Shown here: positions 24,810-36,044 of the stretch, piece after piece
Numbering within the stretch: the stretch's first letter is position 1
Layout: the number at the start of each line of letters is the position of its first letter
Assembly: GCA_049999725.1 (NCBI GenBank)
Contig: JBNGIS010034175.1
Coordinates: forward strand, 175,781-239,780
DNA from: Haplomitrium mnioides
Lineage: Eukaryota > Marchantiophyta > Haplomitriopsida > Calobryales
Length of the DNA stretch: 64,000 bases
Reading direction: 5' to 3'
Position numbers and translations under genes: made by a program
Notes under the pieces: model-generated
The model's input: the letters and a program-made list of their open reading frames with translations, nothing else
What the model was told of the DNA's origin: nothing
Databases searched by the model: none

Positions 24810-25860
24810 CCGAAAGTGGTCTCTCTTCTTTTTGCAATAGAAGTATTTCTTCAATCAATCATTGTGAACCCGATTACTGATTTCGCTGCCTTGGAGTGTG
24901 GTCAGTTGTACTGATTCATGTTGTGCATCCTTTGGAGAATATATGGTCCCATCCAGCGTGTGTGTAGTTTTCCTAGAAAGGGGATGAATCTGTTGTCATA
25001 GAGAAACACTAGATCTCCTCCTTGTAGAAGTTGAGGTCAAAGCTTCCTATCATGTTGTGTTTTGCTTAATTGTTGTTGGTGCCTCGGTCTTTGTTCCACC
25101 ACCAACCGTGTTTCTTCAAGCTACTCTATTTTCTCCAATTGCTCTTCTCTACTTTTGCTCTCACCCTGTTGTCCCGTAATCAACAATCTCTCTGTGGGTA
25201 TTTCAAACTTCACTAGCAGCAAGGAGTGATGTTCGAACACTAGATAATAGGGACTGTTACGAGTAGTAGTCTTATTGGCTTGGTTTTATGCAAATACCGC
25301 ACTAAGTAACTTCAAATCCCAGTCTGTCTTGCTGACCAACAATCGATCGATTTAATATTTTCCCGATGATAGCATTTTTCCTCTCAGTCAACTTGTTAGC
25401 CTTCAGTTAATAAGCGATTATCTTGCGATGCTTGACTAGGTAGTAATTTGATAGTTCCCTGACAACTTGATTCAAAAATTATGTGCCTTGATCACTGACT
25501 AATTCCAAGGCGCACTAAACCTAGTGAAAATTTTCTCATATAGAAATTGTGCCATGGTAGAGGCATCATCTGTGCCCTTGCCTCCACCCACTTGCTGGTT
25601 GAATCAATAGAGAGTAAAATATATCGATTCCCTCTTCTAGTGGTTGGCAAAATTGTGCCCATGAAGTCAATCCCCATTTCTTGAAGGGTGCCAGAGCCAA
25701 TATCGGAATTAATAGGTGATGAGCATACGGAGTTGGCCTTCCCAATTGCTCGTATGGGTCACATCGCTTCACAAAGAAGTGGGTGTCTTTGTGCGAAGTG
25801 GGCCACCAATATTTAGCCACCAAGATCTTTTGCATAGTGGTCTCAATAGCAAAGTGGCCG
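24810..25860 (-). pseudogene. Element B integrase
   Basis: Three pieces can be read on the minus strand. A zinc-binding region has the HxxxxxxH pair, the second His at about 25845, followed by YWWPTSHKDTHFFVKRCDPYE (the second Cys of the CxxC is Tyr). A catalytic-core start, GIDFMGTILPTTRRGNRYIL, runs into DSTSKWVEA (25677-25580). A C-terminal GPY/F-type module, LGKLHTRWMGPYIL, lies near 24940-25000. Integrases insert retroelement cDNA into DNA. Stops and frameshifts separate the pieces and the later core acidic residues were not located. Confidence 0.75.
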
Positions 25861-26104
25861 CCCTCCTAATCTTCGTGCATTGCCCTCATAACGATGGTGG
25901 CCTAGTCTACTTTTAGGCATTGGCGTACTTGTCTGTCTAGGTAGAATTTATGGAGCACTCCTTTGATCACTAAGTCAGGTCACACCCTCCTCTAAAACAC
26001 TAATGCTGCCTCCTAGGTCCAATGAGAAACTGTATGATATTCATATAATCAGTGGCCCTCCCTTTCTTTATAAGGAACAAATCTTCGTTGAGAAAGGCAT
26101 TGTC

Positions 26105-26542
26105 CACTACTCAGCCTCCCTCTGCGTACCTTAGTTGTGAGAAAAAATCAGAATTGCTATATTGTTTGCTTGGTCGCACTATGACCTTGTAATCAAACTC
26201 TTGCAACAACAACATCCACTTGGCTGCCCTCCCGGTTAGGTCTAGTTTGTTGACCATGTACCGAATGGCATCATGATCCATATGGAAGATCACCCGATAA
26301 TGCAACAAATAGTGTTTGAATTTCTTCAAAAAGTAGATAATGCCCAATACTTCCCTATGTGTTTTTGAGTAATTTTTTTCTGCGGAGGTCAGGAGTTGGC
26401 TTGCATAGTAAATGGGGTGGTCCCTCCCTTGGTCATTCATCTCGCTTAATAGTGATCCCACATATAATCTTGAAACGTCCACCATTACATGAAATTCTTT
26501 CTTTGAGTTAGGTGGCAGAAGCACTAGTGCACACCTGAGCAT
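26105..26542 (-). pseudogene. Element B RNase H domain
   Basis: An open frame of 143 codons reading FHVMVDVSRLYVGSLLSE, then IYYASQLLTSAEKNYSKTHRE, YLLHYRVIFHMDHDAIRY and LLLQEFDYKVIVRP. This is the order typical of gypsy RNase H: first Asp with the G.LL segment, the Y.S..L...E.NY...E.E segment, and the F...TDH segment (here MDHDA). It degrades the RNA strand during reverse transcription. The first catalytic Asp is kept. Confidence 0.85.
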
Positions 26543-26579
26543 GCGTTCAAGCTCATGGAAGCTTGCTCAACATGATTCG

Positions 26580-27024
26580 GTGGGCTAGAAATCACTTCCC
26601 TTTTTCACCATCTTGCTAAGGGGTCAACCGACAAGGGCAAATTGAGGGATGAACCTTTGGTAGTATCCCACGCATCCCCAGAACCCATGTACCTCCTTCA
26701 AACTACTAGGAAATACCACCTCTACCCAAGCTTTAACCTTTTCTTGGTCCACTTCAATTCCCTTGGCAAAGACGTGGTGCCCGAATAGTATTCCTTTCTT
26801 TACCGCAAAAAAACACTTGTTTCAGTTAAGCTTAAGCCTAGTATCTCGGCATCACTGAAAGGTTAGGCGTAGGTTCTCTACATGCTCCCTTTCTTTACCA
26901 TAGACTACAAAGTCATCAATGAAGATCTCAAGGAACTTGCGCAAGCAATCATAGAACATGTTCATCATTACGAGAGGGACTATCCAAAGTTGTTCTACCC
27001 AAGGCCGGAGGAGAATGATGAACA
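26580..27024 (-). pseudogene. Element B reverse transcriptase, C-terminal part
   Basis: Minus-strand reading gives CLRKFLEIFIDDFVVYGK (catalytic F-I-D-D of the YxDD box, near 26920) and HVENLRLTFQ. Further left, after a frameshift, come the connection segments around KKECFFAVKKG and the region before RNase H. The N-terminal RT motifs, protease and gag are missing; the 5' LTR begins right after, so the deletion junction lies near 27025. Confidence 0.75.
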
Positions 27025-27654
27025 TGTTCCAATTGTTCAATACAACCCCCAACTAATCCTTTCTTTGCATAGCATCTAGTTTAGGAGTAAGTGAGTGCCA
27101 ACTTGTTGTCTGCTTTATTGCAATGTTTTAGCTCCAACCCCTCCAGGAGCTTCATAGACTTTCACAGACCGTGCTCCAAAATGTAATTACTATGACTACT
27201 CTCTAATCTAGAAACTTCACAATTCTACAACTACTATTTGAAACTCTCCAAACTGTTTGGATAGTATGTTCACAATTCCCCACTCCTTGCAGCTCCAATA
27301 TTCGTCCTGCTCACTGCTTATCTTAGAGCCTTCTATTACCGTAGCCGATGCCTCCATTCAGTGTTATTCTTAACCTTGCAACTCTACACTCACACACGCT
27401 AAATAGATAGATTCACCTTCATCGTTTGAAGTGCTTGGATTTCTTACTCCCCAACTAAGGAGATGGCGCTCTTCGCCACTGTTAACCCACACTCTACCAT
27501 TGTCACCCCTCTTGCCGTACACTCCCTTTGGAAGAGATGGAAGCCTCTTTGCTTGCTAGCAACGGTCAAGGAACTGATCTTAGAAGATTGAATTGGCCTT
27601 GCACCATCTCTGTGGTGTGATACCCTGCTAGAGCTAACTCTTTGTGGCTAGCAT
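27025..27654 (-). repeat. Element B 5' LTR, left part
   Basis: Matches 22271-22885 in the left LTR, from the 'caatacaa...taatcctttc' block to 'ctgctagagctaac'. It stops at the A1 insertion point and continues at 32203. The two pieces together (about 782 bp including the target duplication) agree with the 766 bp of the other LTR. Confidence 0.8.
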
Positions 27655-28048
27655 TGTAATAATAAAAGCATAATGTTGTGCTATTTATAAGAAAGTAGAG
27701 AGAAGTGAAGGAAGTGGTAGAGTCATTTCTAGAGTTGAGAATAGATTACTTGCCTTCTAAGTCACTTTTAGTAGAGAGTCACTTTTAGGGTTGAAATTAG
27801 AAGTGACTTATAAGTGAAGAAAATTAGATGACACCCTCTTCTCTTGTATAAATAGAAGGGCTTCTTAGCCCTACTCCTTATTCTGAAGTTCCTCTCGAAT
27901 TATTTGGGTTCTTTGGTTGCTTAGCTTTTGCTTGCACTCTTGGTCCTAGCTTCAGCCTTGAGTTGCAATTGGATTTGGTTGAAGAACTTTATTAGAGTTC
28001 ACTATGAGTTTCTACTCATTTAGATTTGGTCTTTGAGATGTTTTTATA
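27655..28048 (+). repeat. A1 5' LTR with TATA box
   Basis: 394 bp beginning TGTAATAATA and ending TTTTTATA. It contains a TATA box (TATAAATAG near 27846) and hairpin-like U3 modules in which TCACTTTTAG and AAGTGACTTG arms recur near 27765-27815. The matching 3' LTR has 396 bp. Confidence 0.9.
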
Positions 28049-28049
28049 T

Positions 28050-28061
28050 TGGTATCTGAGC
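28050..28061 (+). other. A1 primer-binding site
   Basis: TGGTATCTGAGC directly after the 5' LTR. It differs at one position from TGGTATCAGAGC, the sequence complementary to the 3' end of plant initiator tRNA-Met that many plant gypsy and copia elements use for priming. Confidence 0.85.
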
Positions 28062-28089
28062 TACGGTTCTTTTTTGTGGTGAGTTACAT

Positions 28090-28700
28090 AGAGAATCAAG
28101 AGGCAATAATTCAAGCAATAGAAAAATGACTTGAACATCTTTCATGTCTTTTGAAAGTGGGAATAAAAAAAGAGCAAAGTTTTAAGAAGAAGAGAGTTAT
28201 GAGCAATTTCCAACTGCAAAAGCATATGATGGAAAGGTGGTTTGTGAGGCTTGTAAGAACTTTATATTCAATTGTGAATAATATTTTGAAGCTACAAACA
28301 TTAGAGGATGGTCAGCGAATTTTATTTGCGACAAACCAATTAGAAGTAGTTGCAACGACTTGGTGGAGACATCAAATAGAATAAGCACAACATGAATTTG
28401 TTGCTCTTATTATTTCTTTGTGTGAGTTCAAAGAAGTAGTGATTTCAAGATTTAAGGTTGTTAACACTTCAAAAGTAGCAAGAGATTGATTGGCCAAATT
28501 GAAGCAACTTGTTACAATGAGAAGTTATATTGTATATTTTCAAGACACAATTATGCAAATTCTTGAAATAAGAGAAGAAAAAGCACTAGACCGCTTTGTT
28601 TGAGGACTGAAGCCTCGCACAAGAATAGAAGTTGCAATGAGAGAGCCTACACATTTAGAAGAAGCAATACGTATGGCGGAGTGGTATGACTAATTACTTA
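28090..28700 (+). pseudogene. A1 gag
   Basis: Fragments of a gypsy gag: an N-terminal charged helix, the segment NQLEVVATTWWRHQIE (around 28336-28383) corresponding to the A..WW.....  box of retrotransposon gag proteins, and RTRIEVAMREPTHLEEAI near 28620. Gag forms the virus-like particle. In-frame stops follow the WW box and occur elsewhere. A4 carries a parallel, better preserved piece at 42319-42537. Confidence 0.7.
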
Positions 28701-28769
28701 CTACTACACAAACTAGGTCGCATCCTCAACTATTCGAGCATCGTACTCAAAACTGTGCAAGCTCTAATG

Positions 28770-29170
28770 GAATTAAAATTCAAGCAAAAATTCGAGGTAC
28801 CTTGTTTCATCTTGATGGTATGATTGAGGAGCATTCTTGTAGAATATTGGTTGATAGTGGGAGTTCTAAAAATTTTATATCGATGTGTTTTGATAAGATA
28901 ATCAAAGCAAATTGTAGGTTTATCAAGAGGAGTGTTGTGACTATGGTTCATGGCCAAAAGCATAATGTGTTTTTCTCTTTAAAGCTATTCCTTCTAAGGA
29001 TTGGAAAAAAGTATACGAAATCTATGCAATTTGTTATTGGACTTGTATAATTTGACATCATTTTAGAATTGCCTTGGGTTGAAGATTGATTCACTCAATT
29101 CGATTAGGCAAAACAACAAATTCAAGTTACTTTACAAGGAAAGAAATTTCTTTTAGGGTAAAGAAGCCTA
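28770..29170 (+). pseudogene. A1 aspartic protease
   Basis: The segment RILVDSGSSKNFI (28839-28877) has the D-S-G catalytic triad of retropepsin-like proteases (usual plant form DSGAS/DSGSTHNF). It is followed by a second beta segment and IILELPWVED, the ILG-W-L motif region that marks the protease end. Stops lie after both. Confidence 0.8.
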
Positions 29171-29204
29171 AATCTATTCAAATGTTAATTTTGTAGAGCA
29201 AGAG

Positions 29205-30240
29205 TTGTCTATTTTTGTTGATTGGATCAAGCCCATCATGGACTTGAGTGAGAATGGAGGAAAATGTGCTCCTACCTCAATAATAGATGATATTTTGAAA
29301 GAGTTTGCAAATGTGTTTCCAAAGGTTTTGCCAAAGGGGTTACCAAATGATCGAGGAATGCCTTTTCCAATTGAGTTGACACCAGGAAGTACTCTTTTTA
29401 ATCGACCTATATATCAATTATCACCATAAAAATTACATGAGCTTTGAAAAACATCTTTGTCTTGAGGAGCTCTAGTATTCTTTGTGCAAAAGAAAGATGG
29501 TGGATTTTGTCTTTGTACAGATTTTCAAGGATTGAACAATCAAATGGTGAAGAATGCATATTCTCTACCTTATATTGATGATTTTTTGGATTAATTGATT
29601 TTGGACGATTCTTTTCTGAAGTGGATCTTTGAAGTGGCTATTGGCAAACTCCAATCAAGCCAAATGATATACCAAAAACATTTTTTTGCATAAGGTATGG
29701 GCATTTTGAGTAGAAGGTTCTTACATTTGGTCTTACTAATGTTATGATGATATTCATGGATCAAATGCATTGAGTTTTTAATAGTTTATTGGATAAGTCA
29801 GTATTTGTGTTTTTTCGACGATATCTTTATCTTTAGTAAAAGTGAAGTTGAGCATCGTGCTCATTTCAATGAGGTATTATAAAGACTACAAAATTGAAAG
29901 TTTAATTGCAAGAAATCTCTAAGTATGAGTTCTAGAAGCAAGAGGTGACTTACTTAGGGCGTAAAGTATCTACGGATGGCATCAAGATGGAGGAAGAGAA
30001 AGTTAAAGTTTTTGTAGAGTAGTGAACACCAATAGAAGCAAAGGATGTTCGAGCTTTCAAAGGGTTGACAAGTTTTTATCGAAGATTCATCCATTACTAT
30101 GCTCAAATTGCTGCACCTCTTATAGATCTTCTAGGTTTGGAGTCAAAGTTTCAATAGACAACCAAAGAGCAAAAGGCATTTCAACAACTCAAGAATGTGG
30201 TGTCTTGTTGTCCAATTTTGCAACCGTAGGACCTACATGA
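29205..30240 (+). pseudogene. A1 reverse transcriptase
   Basis: Read across several frames: the pre-RT segment PFPIELTPGSTLFNRPIYQLSP (29365-29427), FVQKKDGGFCLCTDFQGLNNQ, then the catalytic box FFDDIFIFSKSEVEH (29816-29860; F-F-D-D for YxDD), and the connection domain FYRRFIHYYAQIAAPL-equivalent near 30078-30120. The catalytic Asp pair is kept, but frameshifts break it at least three times. Confidence 0.85.
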
Positions 30241-30640
30241 AAATTGCATAGTTGATTTTACATGCCTCTAATTTTTCTATTGGAGCATTATTACAACAAG
30301 TGTTTGAGGATGGACTTCATCTCACTGCCTTCATATCACATCGACTTAATGCAGCGGAGAGGAATTATTCTGCAAGGGATAGAGAGCAGTTGGCGATGGT
30401 TTATGCTACCAATGTTTGGAGACACTATCTCTTGGGAAAGAGAGTATTTATGCACATTGATCACAAGACTTTGCTCCAATCAATTCATTTGAAAAATATG
30501 ACAAGTGGTCATCATCGATGGGAAGATTGACTACAACTCTTTGATATTAAGTTAGAGTACAAGTTGAGAAGGTTTCACACCATTCTTGATGCATTATCAC
30601 GGAGACTGGATCATCAACTAAATACATTGGAGGTTGCAAA
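30240..30640 (+). pseudogene. A1 RNase H
   Basis: An open frame of 92 codons at 30252-30530 starting within ILHASNFSIGALLQQ and continuing FISHRLNAAERNYSARDREQLA and RVFMHIDHKTLLQS. This is the standard gypsy RNase H order. The first Asp is His in this frame (usual D-A-S); the Glu of RDRE and the IDH Asp are present. Confidence 0.85.
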
Positions 30641-30819
30641 TGTTAGCATATTACATCTTGATTAAACAACCAATAATGGCTTTCAACAAAAGTTACAAAA
30701 AGATGACTTCTTTAATCTTGTTAAAGCACATTTGGTAGTCAAAGATAATGAGTATCATACCTTTTCCATTCTGGATGGTATTCTCTAAGAAGGCCATCAA
30801 ATATATGTTCCACAAGATG

Positions 30820-31480
30820 ATATGCTTTGAATAATTTGTTTGCAAGAAGTGCATGACATTCTAATCTTTGGGCATCTTGGAGTAGACAAGATTATACAGT
30901 TGGTGGTGGCCAGACCTAACTCGAGATGTTCGTGGCTTTGTTCGTTCTTGTGAAAGTTGTGAGCAAAACAAGACTTCAAATAAAAAATCGGCTTGCCTTC
31001 TTCAACCACTAACAATTCCCACTACTCAAGAGAAACATGTAAGTTTTGATCTTGTCACTTTGCTTCCAACCACACCTTCAACCACGCTTGTGGAGTTTGC
31101 ATACAACAATTCCAAACAAGCAAGTATTGAGTTTTCCATTTTCTTTATTAATTATGGTCAATATCCTCTTGTTCCTTATGGTTTTCTTTCTCCTTCCACT
31201 TCTAATGTTTCAAGTTTTTCTACCTTTTTGTCTTGCTTATCTTCCTCTTTGCAAGATGCCAAAAACCATCTTGTTATTGCTCAATATCGGCAAAAACAAT
31301 ATGCTGATAAACATCATCATGATTTTTTTATATGTTTTAGGTGACCAAGTGATGGTTTGTACTCATGATCTTCCTTTGTTCTAAGATGCCCAAGTTCGTA
31401 AGTTATCTCGAGCTTGGATTGGTCCATTCTCAATTTCTCAAGTTATATTTCCTGTTGCGTACAAACTTGATCTTCCTCTT
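30820..31480 (+). pseudogene. A1 integrase with deleted catalytic core
   Basis: The N-terminal HHCC part is broken by frameshifts (around 30840-31000). At 31070-31085 the sequence jumps from LLPTTP straight to VEFAYNNSKQ. In A2 these are separated by about 350 bp containing the DDE catalytic Asp and Glu residues. A1's integrase core is therefore deleted. The C-terminal GPY/F-type segment follows near 31410-31470. Confidence 0.8.
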
Positions 31481-31594
31481 CATATGAAGATTCATCTTGT
31501 GTTCCATATATCTAAACTTAAACTTGTTGTTTCTAGTCCATTTTCTTTTCCAAATCGTGTTCAACTTCCTCCTCCGACTACTGCTCTTAATGAT

Positions 31595-31770
31595 CATGAA
31601 GAATTTGAAGTGGACTGCATTTTGACAAAAAGAGTTATCAAGCGAGGGCGTCATCCACAAGTTCAATACAAGGTTTTGTAGAAAGGCTATCCACTTCATG
31701 ATGCTACTAGGGAACCTTCTTCGAATCTTGAAATGCTCAAGAAGTTATTCAAATATTTGAAAGTTGTGGT
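31595..31770 (+). pseudogene. A1 chromodomain
   Basis: The reading EFEVDCILTKRVIKRGRHPQ, followed by VQYKVL, then a stop in the place of Trp, KGYPLHDATREPSSNLE, fits the chromodomain pattern: strand with V-x-x-I-L, basic turn, Y.VKWKGY, T-W-E-P-x-x-N-L. In chromoviruses this domain steers integration toward marked chromatin. A2, A3 and A4 carry the same module. Confidence 0.85.
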
Positions 31771-31806
31771 ATGACAAGAATGTCATCGATTAGAAGGTGG
31801 GGATTA

Positions 31807-32202
31807 TGTAATAGTGCAAGCATAAGGTTGTGTTATTTATAAGAAAATAAAGAGAAATAAAGAAAGTGGTAGAGATTCACTTTTAGGGTTGAGATAAGAT
31901 TACTTGCCTTCCAAGTCACTTTTAGTAGAGAGTCACTTTTAGGGTTGAAATTACAAGTGACTTGTAAGTGAAGAAAGAGGGATGACACCCTCTTCTGTTA
32001 TATAAATGGAAGGGCTTCTTAGCCCCACTTCTTATTCTGGAATTCCTCTCGAATTATTTGGGTTATTTGGTTGCTTGGCTTTTGCTTGCACTCTTGGGCT
32101 TAGCTTGGGCCTTGAGTTGCAATTGGATTTGGTTGAAGGATTCTAATAGAGTTCACTATGAGTTTCTACTCATTTAGATTTGGTTATTAAGATTTTTTTA
32201 CA
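31807..32202 (+). repeat. A1 3' LTR
   Basis: 396 bp from TGTAATAGTG to TTTTTTTACA, nearly the same length as the 5' LTR. TATA region near 32000 reads TATATAAATGG. The many differences between the two LTRs (for example in the TATA region and around the first U3 module) show that this is an old insertion. Confidence 0.9.
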
Positions 32203-32354
32203 AGCAAAGAGGATTGGCTCATTGGATCATGAAGTTCTCTATTGAATTCTTAGCTTGCTGAGCTTCTTTTGATAGAGTAACAACCTACTAACGCTAGGTT
32301 TGTGGGTGCAGACAACTAAAAAAGTGGCACCCCTTGTGAGTATTCTTATTTTCA
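32203..32354 (-). repeat. Element B 5' LTR, right part
   Basis: Continues the LTR interrupted at 27654. It matches 22886-23036 through 'tgatagagtaacaacc' and 'gtgggtgcagacaactaaa', and ends near TTTTCA (minus-strand start TGAAAATAAG). Confidence 0.8.
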
Positions 32355-35300
32355 GTAATGTCTAGTGATAAAAGACATAGTATCATATGTGGGAGGTAAT
32401 GGTTTTGCGATTTGTAATCAGCAAGCTGCAAGCCAACTTTGGATCCAACTCCTTTAAACAACACACGAATCTCATGGTACACAGTAGCGCTTGTTAGATC
32501 CTACAGTTTCGCTCTCCAACTTCTCCGATTCCTCATGCGGCCATTCGTTTTTCTCCTAAATTACCCTTTGATGTGAAGATTTACTAGTTTACTAGAGCGA
32601 TCCGTTCAACATCTATTGAACCTTCTTCTCATAGCCACACACCCCTTTCAAATTTGAATTTCTCCCTCGTGTAGCCATTGGGTCACCGGGCTATAGAATG
32701 ATCATGATTGAGCGCAATATCCACTTATCGTACTATTGATTTTGCTTTACGCTCTCCACTTCCCAATGATGGCCACCATAGAGATTGGTCAAGAACATTG
32801 TTATGAGATTTTGTTCATGCCTCATCCAATCAATTTCAGGGGCTCAGTAGTTTGAAACACTGGTTCCATGGGTATTTGTCCGTTAGGAGCTCCAAAAGAA
32901 CAATCTCAAGTTATACACATCGTTCATGTTCGACATTGCTCGTGTTGTTACATGTTATGGTGTCAAGTATTGTCTTGCAGTAGCTATCGTAGATTACTCT
33001 CCAAGGATGTCCAAATTGCAAAATTATATACAGCTCATCTTAGATCATGTTCTTTCCAAACTTCTTCTCGGATCTGAATCTTGTAATTTTCAAGTAGACA
33101 TTAAATCTCTTCCCAATATACTCCCATGTTGCGATGCCACTTCCTTTGTACTCAAAATTTTTTTCCACCAGCCTATTTTCCATATGCTCTCTTAAATGGC
33201 TTGAGTCAACGAAGAGAGGTGTAGACTACCAATAGAGGAGCTGCATCAACAATCTATCTATCAACGGCTCGTGGTCTTCATCTAGTCTCAGGTTCCAGTT
33301 CATAGATCACACCAGTTCATCCAACATCACCCCAACTCCTTGCGACAATCAACTAGTTCATCGATCCAAATCAATGCGACTTGTGATCTTTTTTTCCTAT
33401 CATCTGTGATCCTGCATGCTAAAACTGGAAAGAAGGCAGTTTTTGATGCAATAGTCATTGTGCATGCCACTTCTCTTAAAGGCTCTTCATCCTAGCCTTA
33501 AGGACAACTTCCTCCCTCCTTTTTGGCAACCAAGAAAAGCACAAAAGCTTGTTCCTATGTGGCAGCTCTCCATCACACTTCAGTAAACACTCATTTTTTT
33601 TCCCACATGCGACATCACACCAAGGAGAGGAGGGGAGGACTCCCTTCTATTTGTTCCAAGGAGCCCAAACCAAAATGCAAGAAGGAAAGTTTTCTTTTAA
33701 TCTTAGTTGTTGTTGCAAATCCGCTTCATCTGAGCTATCACTCTAATCTTTATTTTTCCTTTGGCTCGTAGCTTAGACATAGCGAGTGATTTAATGTTTA
33801 ACACTAAATTTCATGTTTACTCTAAAAATCAAACAATTTTCCACAACTCCATTTACACACACTCATCCGTATGAATACGAGAACACATATAGATGCATGC
33901 ACACACATGACTTACTTAGGAAACTTTTTCTTTTTTCTTTGAATCACTACTTCTCTACCTTGGCTGTTTGAGTTGTTGATGTTGCTGCTTGGATCTAGCT
34001 CAATATCTTGTATTTAAAAAGAAAAAGTACTATTCTTATGAATGAATTTCTAAATCCTAAAGAAATTACTAGTAATCTCAATTTCAATGTCTTTTAATCT
34101 AATTCTTAGCTATTTGAATGGTGCTTACTATTCAACATTAATGCCTTTAATATCCATGTTTTTTCTCCCTTTTAGCGCTTCCTTCCTCATTTGTACTTTC
34201 CATGCATGCACCTTGACTTCTGATCTTGGACTTTAATAATGAGCCTCTCTCACCTTCCTGAGGAATCAAGTGGCACCCAAAAGTTGAAGTAAATATGTCT
34301 TTGTTTGTTGTACTCATACAACAAAAACTACAAAAAAAAACAACAAACCAACCAAAAACTCCTAGACTAATAGAGTAGACAACTCTTGCATGGATCTCAT
34401 ACAAAAGTTGAGTCATTATATTCAGGTTCAAGCTAGATTCCTTGCTAGATCTACAACCCTCTTGGCTGCCTTCTCCTCTTCCTCTTCCTTAGACCACTCT
34501 GTTGCCCTTTCTCATGCCACTTTAGGGACAACACAAAAAATCCCCCAAAAGACTTCCCAACAAAATAAGAAAAAACATAAATCATGGCACATGATCATGG
34601 TGGAAATAGAGTGGCACTGTACAAGTATCATTGTTGGTGGGCTGCCCTTTAGATCCTCCTCTGTATTGGGCAGATTTTCACAAGGACTCAAGGTGAGCTC
34701 TTTTGAGATGGTTGGCCACTCTTGCACATTTTTTCCACTTCCTCCACTAGCTAGTGTTGAGTTTCAGCATCTGATGGTTGCTGGTCTTCAATGTTGCAAC
34801 CTTCTTTATCCAGTAGCCTCCACTCTTTCACTATATAAAGATCCCTTTAAGTTGCACACGGTGGTTGGTCTTCATAGCTACCACTAATTGAATCAAGTTT
34901 GGAGCACTCCCTTTTTAAGGCCAGCTCAAGGTTTTCCCTAATCTGGTCCCCCTCTTCTGGCCTACACTCAATTGAAAGAGTTGGTTTTCACTCTCCTTTC
35001 AAGACTAGTTCAAGGCTGGACCAGCAAAGATCCTCCTTGAGCTCTTTACTTGTGGGGTGGGCCTCTCCCTCATATGTGTCCATTGTTGTTCTAGAGCAGC
35101 TTTCTTTGAGGTTTTCACTTATACAAACCAACTCTCAGATAGAGTTTGCAACCTTTATCTCACTGCTGAATTTCAAACCTGAATTTGGTTGAGCTGAACT
35201 AGTTTACTTGCTGAAATCAGATTTGCAATCTACACTAGTTAGGACTATTAGATCAACCTAATTTGGTGTTGGTACTACTGTCACATATGTCAAGTATCCA

Positions 35301-35370
35301 TTGAGTAGGTCTATCTCTTGATCAAACTCTTCACATTGCCATGTAGTCCTTTGATCATTGTGACGTGAAA
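32355..35370. other. Unassigned region left of element D gag
   Basis: No protein family is recognised. Overlapping frames at 32868-33195 and 33523-33771 and a serine-rich frame at 34390-34887 look like chance openings. The region between this point and the element-D gag could be the decayed remainder of element D (minus strand), but no protease, RT or integrase motif was found. Confidence 0.4.
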
Positions 35371-35379
35371 AGTGTTTCT

Positions 35380-36000
35380 CTCTCTTGTCCTTGGCAGCCT
35401 TCTTTGTCTTTGAGGTTGATGGCCCTCCCTCCTCATGAGTCTCACATTTTTAGGTCTCTTGAACTGCCTCCAAAAAACATGTAGGCCTAGGCACCTCCAT
35501 CCAAGCTCTCTCCTTCTTCTTCAGTGTTGCTATGAACCAACCAAACAGCATGTACGGTGTGGGCTTCCATAAGAGTTATAAAACCAACTCATTGAATCTA
35601 TCTAAGAATATGAGGACTGATTCACCCCTCTTTTCTCTAATCTGTTCTAGTTGGGTGAGAGTCTCACTCTCCTTGAACTCCATCAAAAACTGTAACCTAA
35701 ATTCTTCCCAAGAGTTTTTGACAAAATGGGGTAGGGAATCACACCAAATGTTTGCCTTCCCTCTCAACAAACTTGCAACTAGTGTTGCCTTTAGTGTAGT
35801 CTCACCATTGGATTGTGTTGTGCTCTCCACACTATGCAACCATTATTGCAGATCTTCTTTAGATAAGCCATAAAACACCAAGTAGTTGTGTCTCTAAACT
35901 CTATAGGAGTACCCATCGAGTAGTCTTTCCTCCCACCTTCCAAATCCAAGCAAAACAATTTAAGTGACTCCCTCTACCCTTGATGGTAGATTGTCTCATT
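35380..36000 (-). pseudogene. Element D gag (gypsy-type)
   Basis: Minus-strand reading: YLVFYGLSKEDLQ.WLHSVE, then ATLVASLLRGKANIWCDSLP and HFVKNSWEEFRLQFLMEFKE, ending KRGESVLIFLDRFNELVL (within 35839-35576). The A.SLL.GKA..W...LP.....SWEEFR..F...F pattern is the retrotransposon gag core. A lysine-rich segment follows further left. A stop interrupts the first segment. It sits just left of the primer-site block at 36045, the right place for gag after a 5' LTR. Confidence 0.75.
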
Positions 36001-36044
36001 GTGAAAGCCAAAGCATTGTATATCGTCTTGAGTTCCTAGATGCT

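Larger units (their letters stand above)
27655..32202 (+). mobile_element. Chromovirus A1 (Ty3/gypsy), complete ends
   Basis: LTR retrotransposon of 4548 bp: 5' LTR 27655-28048, primer site 28050-28061, gag, protease, RT, RNase H, integrase, chromodomain, polypurine tract (31792-31806) and 3' LTR 31807-32202. The LTR starts TGTAAT; the 3' copy ends ACA. Flanks are AGCAT and AGCAA, a 5-bp target duplication with one change. It lies in element B's LTR, whose other copy serves as an uninterrupted empty site near 22885. The short LTRs, small size and chromodomain suggest the Reina-like branch of plant chromoviruses, which is an inference. Pol is full of stops and part of the integrase core is missing, so it is not autonomous. 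Confidence 0.9.
22271..32354 (-). mobile_element. Ty3/gypsy element B, split by A1
   Basis: Minus-strand LTR retrotransposon: 5' LTR (right, 27025-27654 plus 32203-32354), RT, RNase H, integrase, a long non-coding tail and 3' LTR (left). Subtracting A1 leaves about 5.5 kb. Gag, protease and the N-terminal half of RT are absent between the RT fragment and the 5' LTR, so an internal deletion is inferred. The flanks 'gtaca' (left) and 'gtaat' (right) could be a decayed 5-bp target duplication but match poorly. No chromodomain was seen after the integrase; a non-chromovirus gypsy lineage is possible. Confidence 0.75.

Noticed and set aside
34390-34887. 165-codon plus-strand frame
   Set aside because: No recognised domain, strong codon and residue bias, and opposite to the nearby gag; treated as chance.
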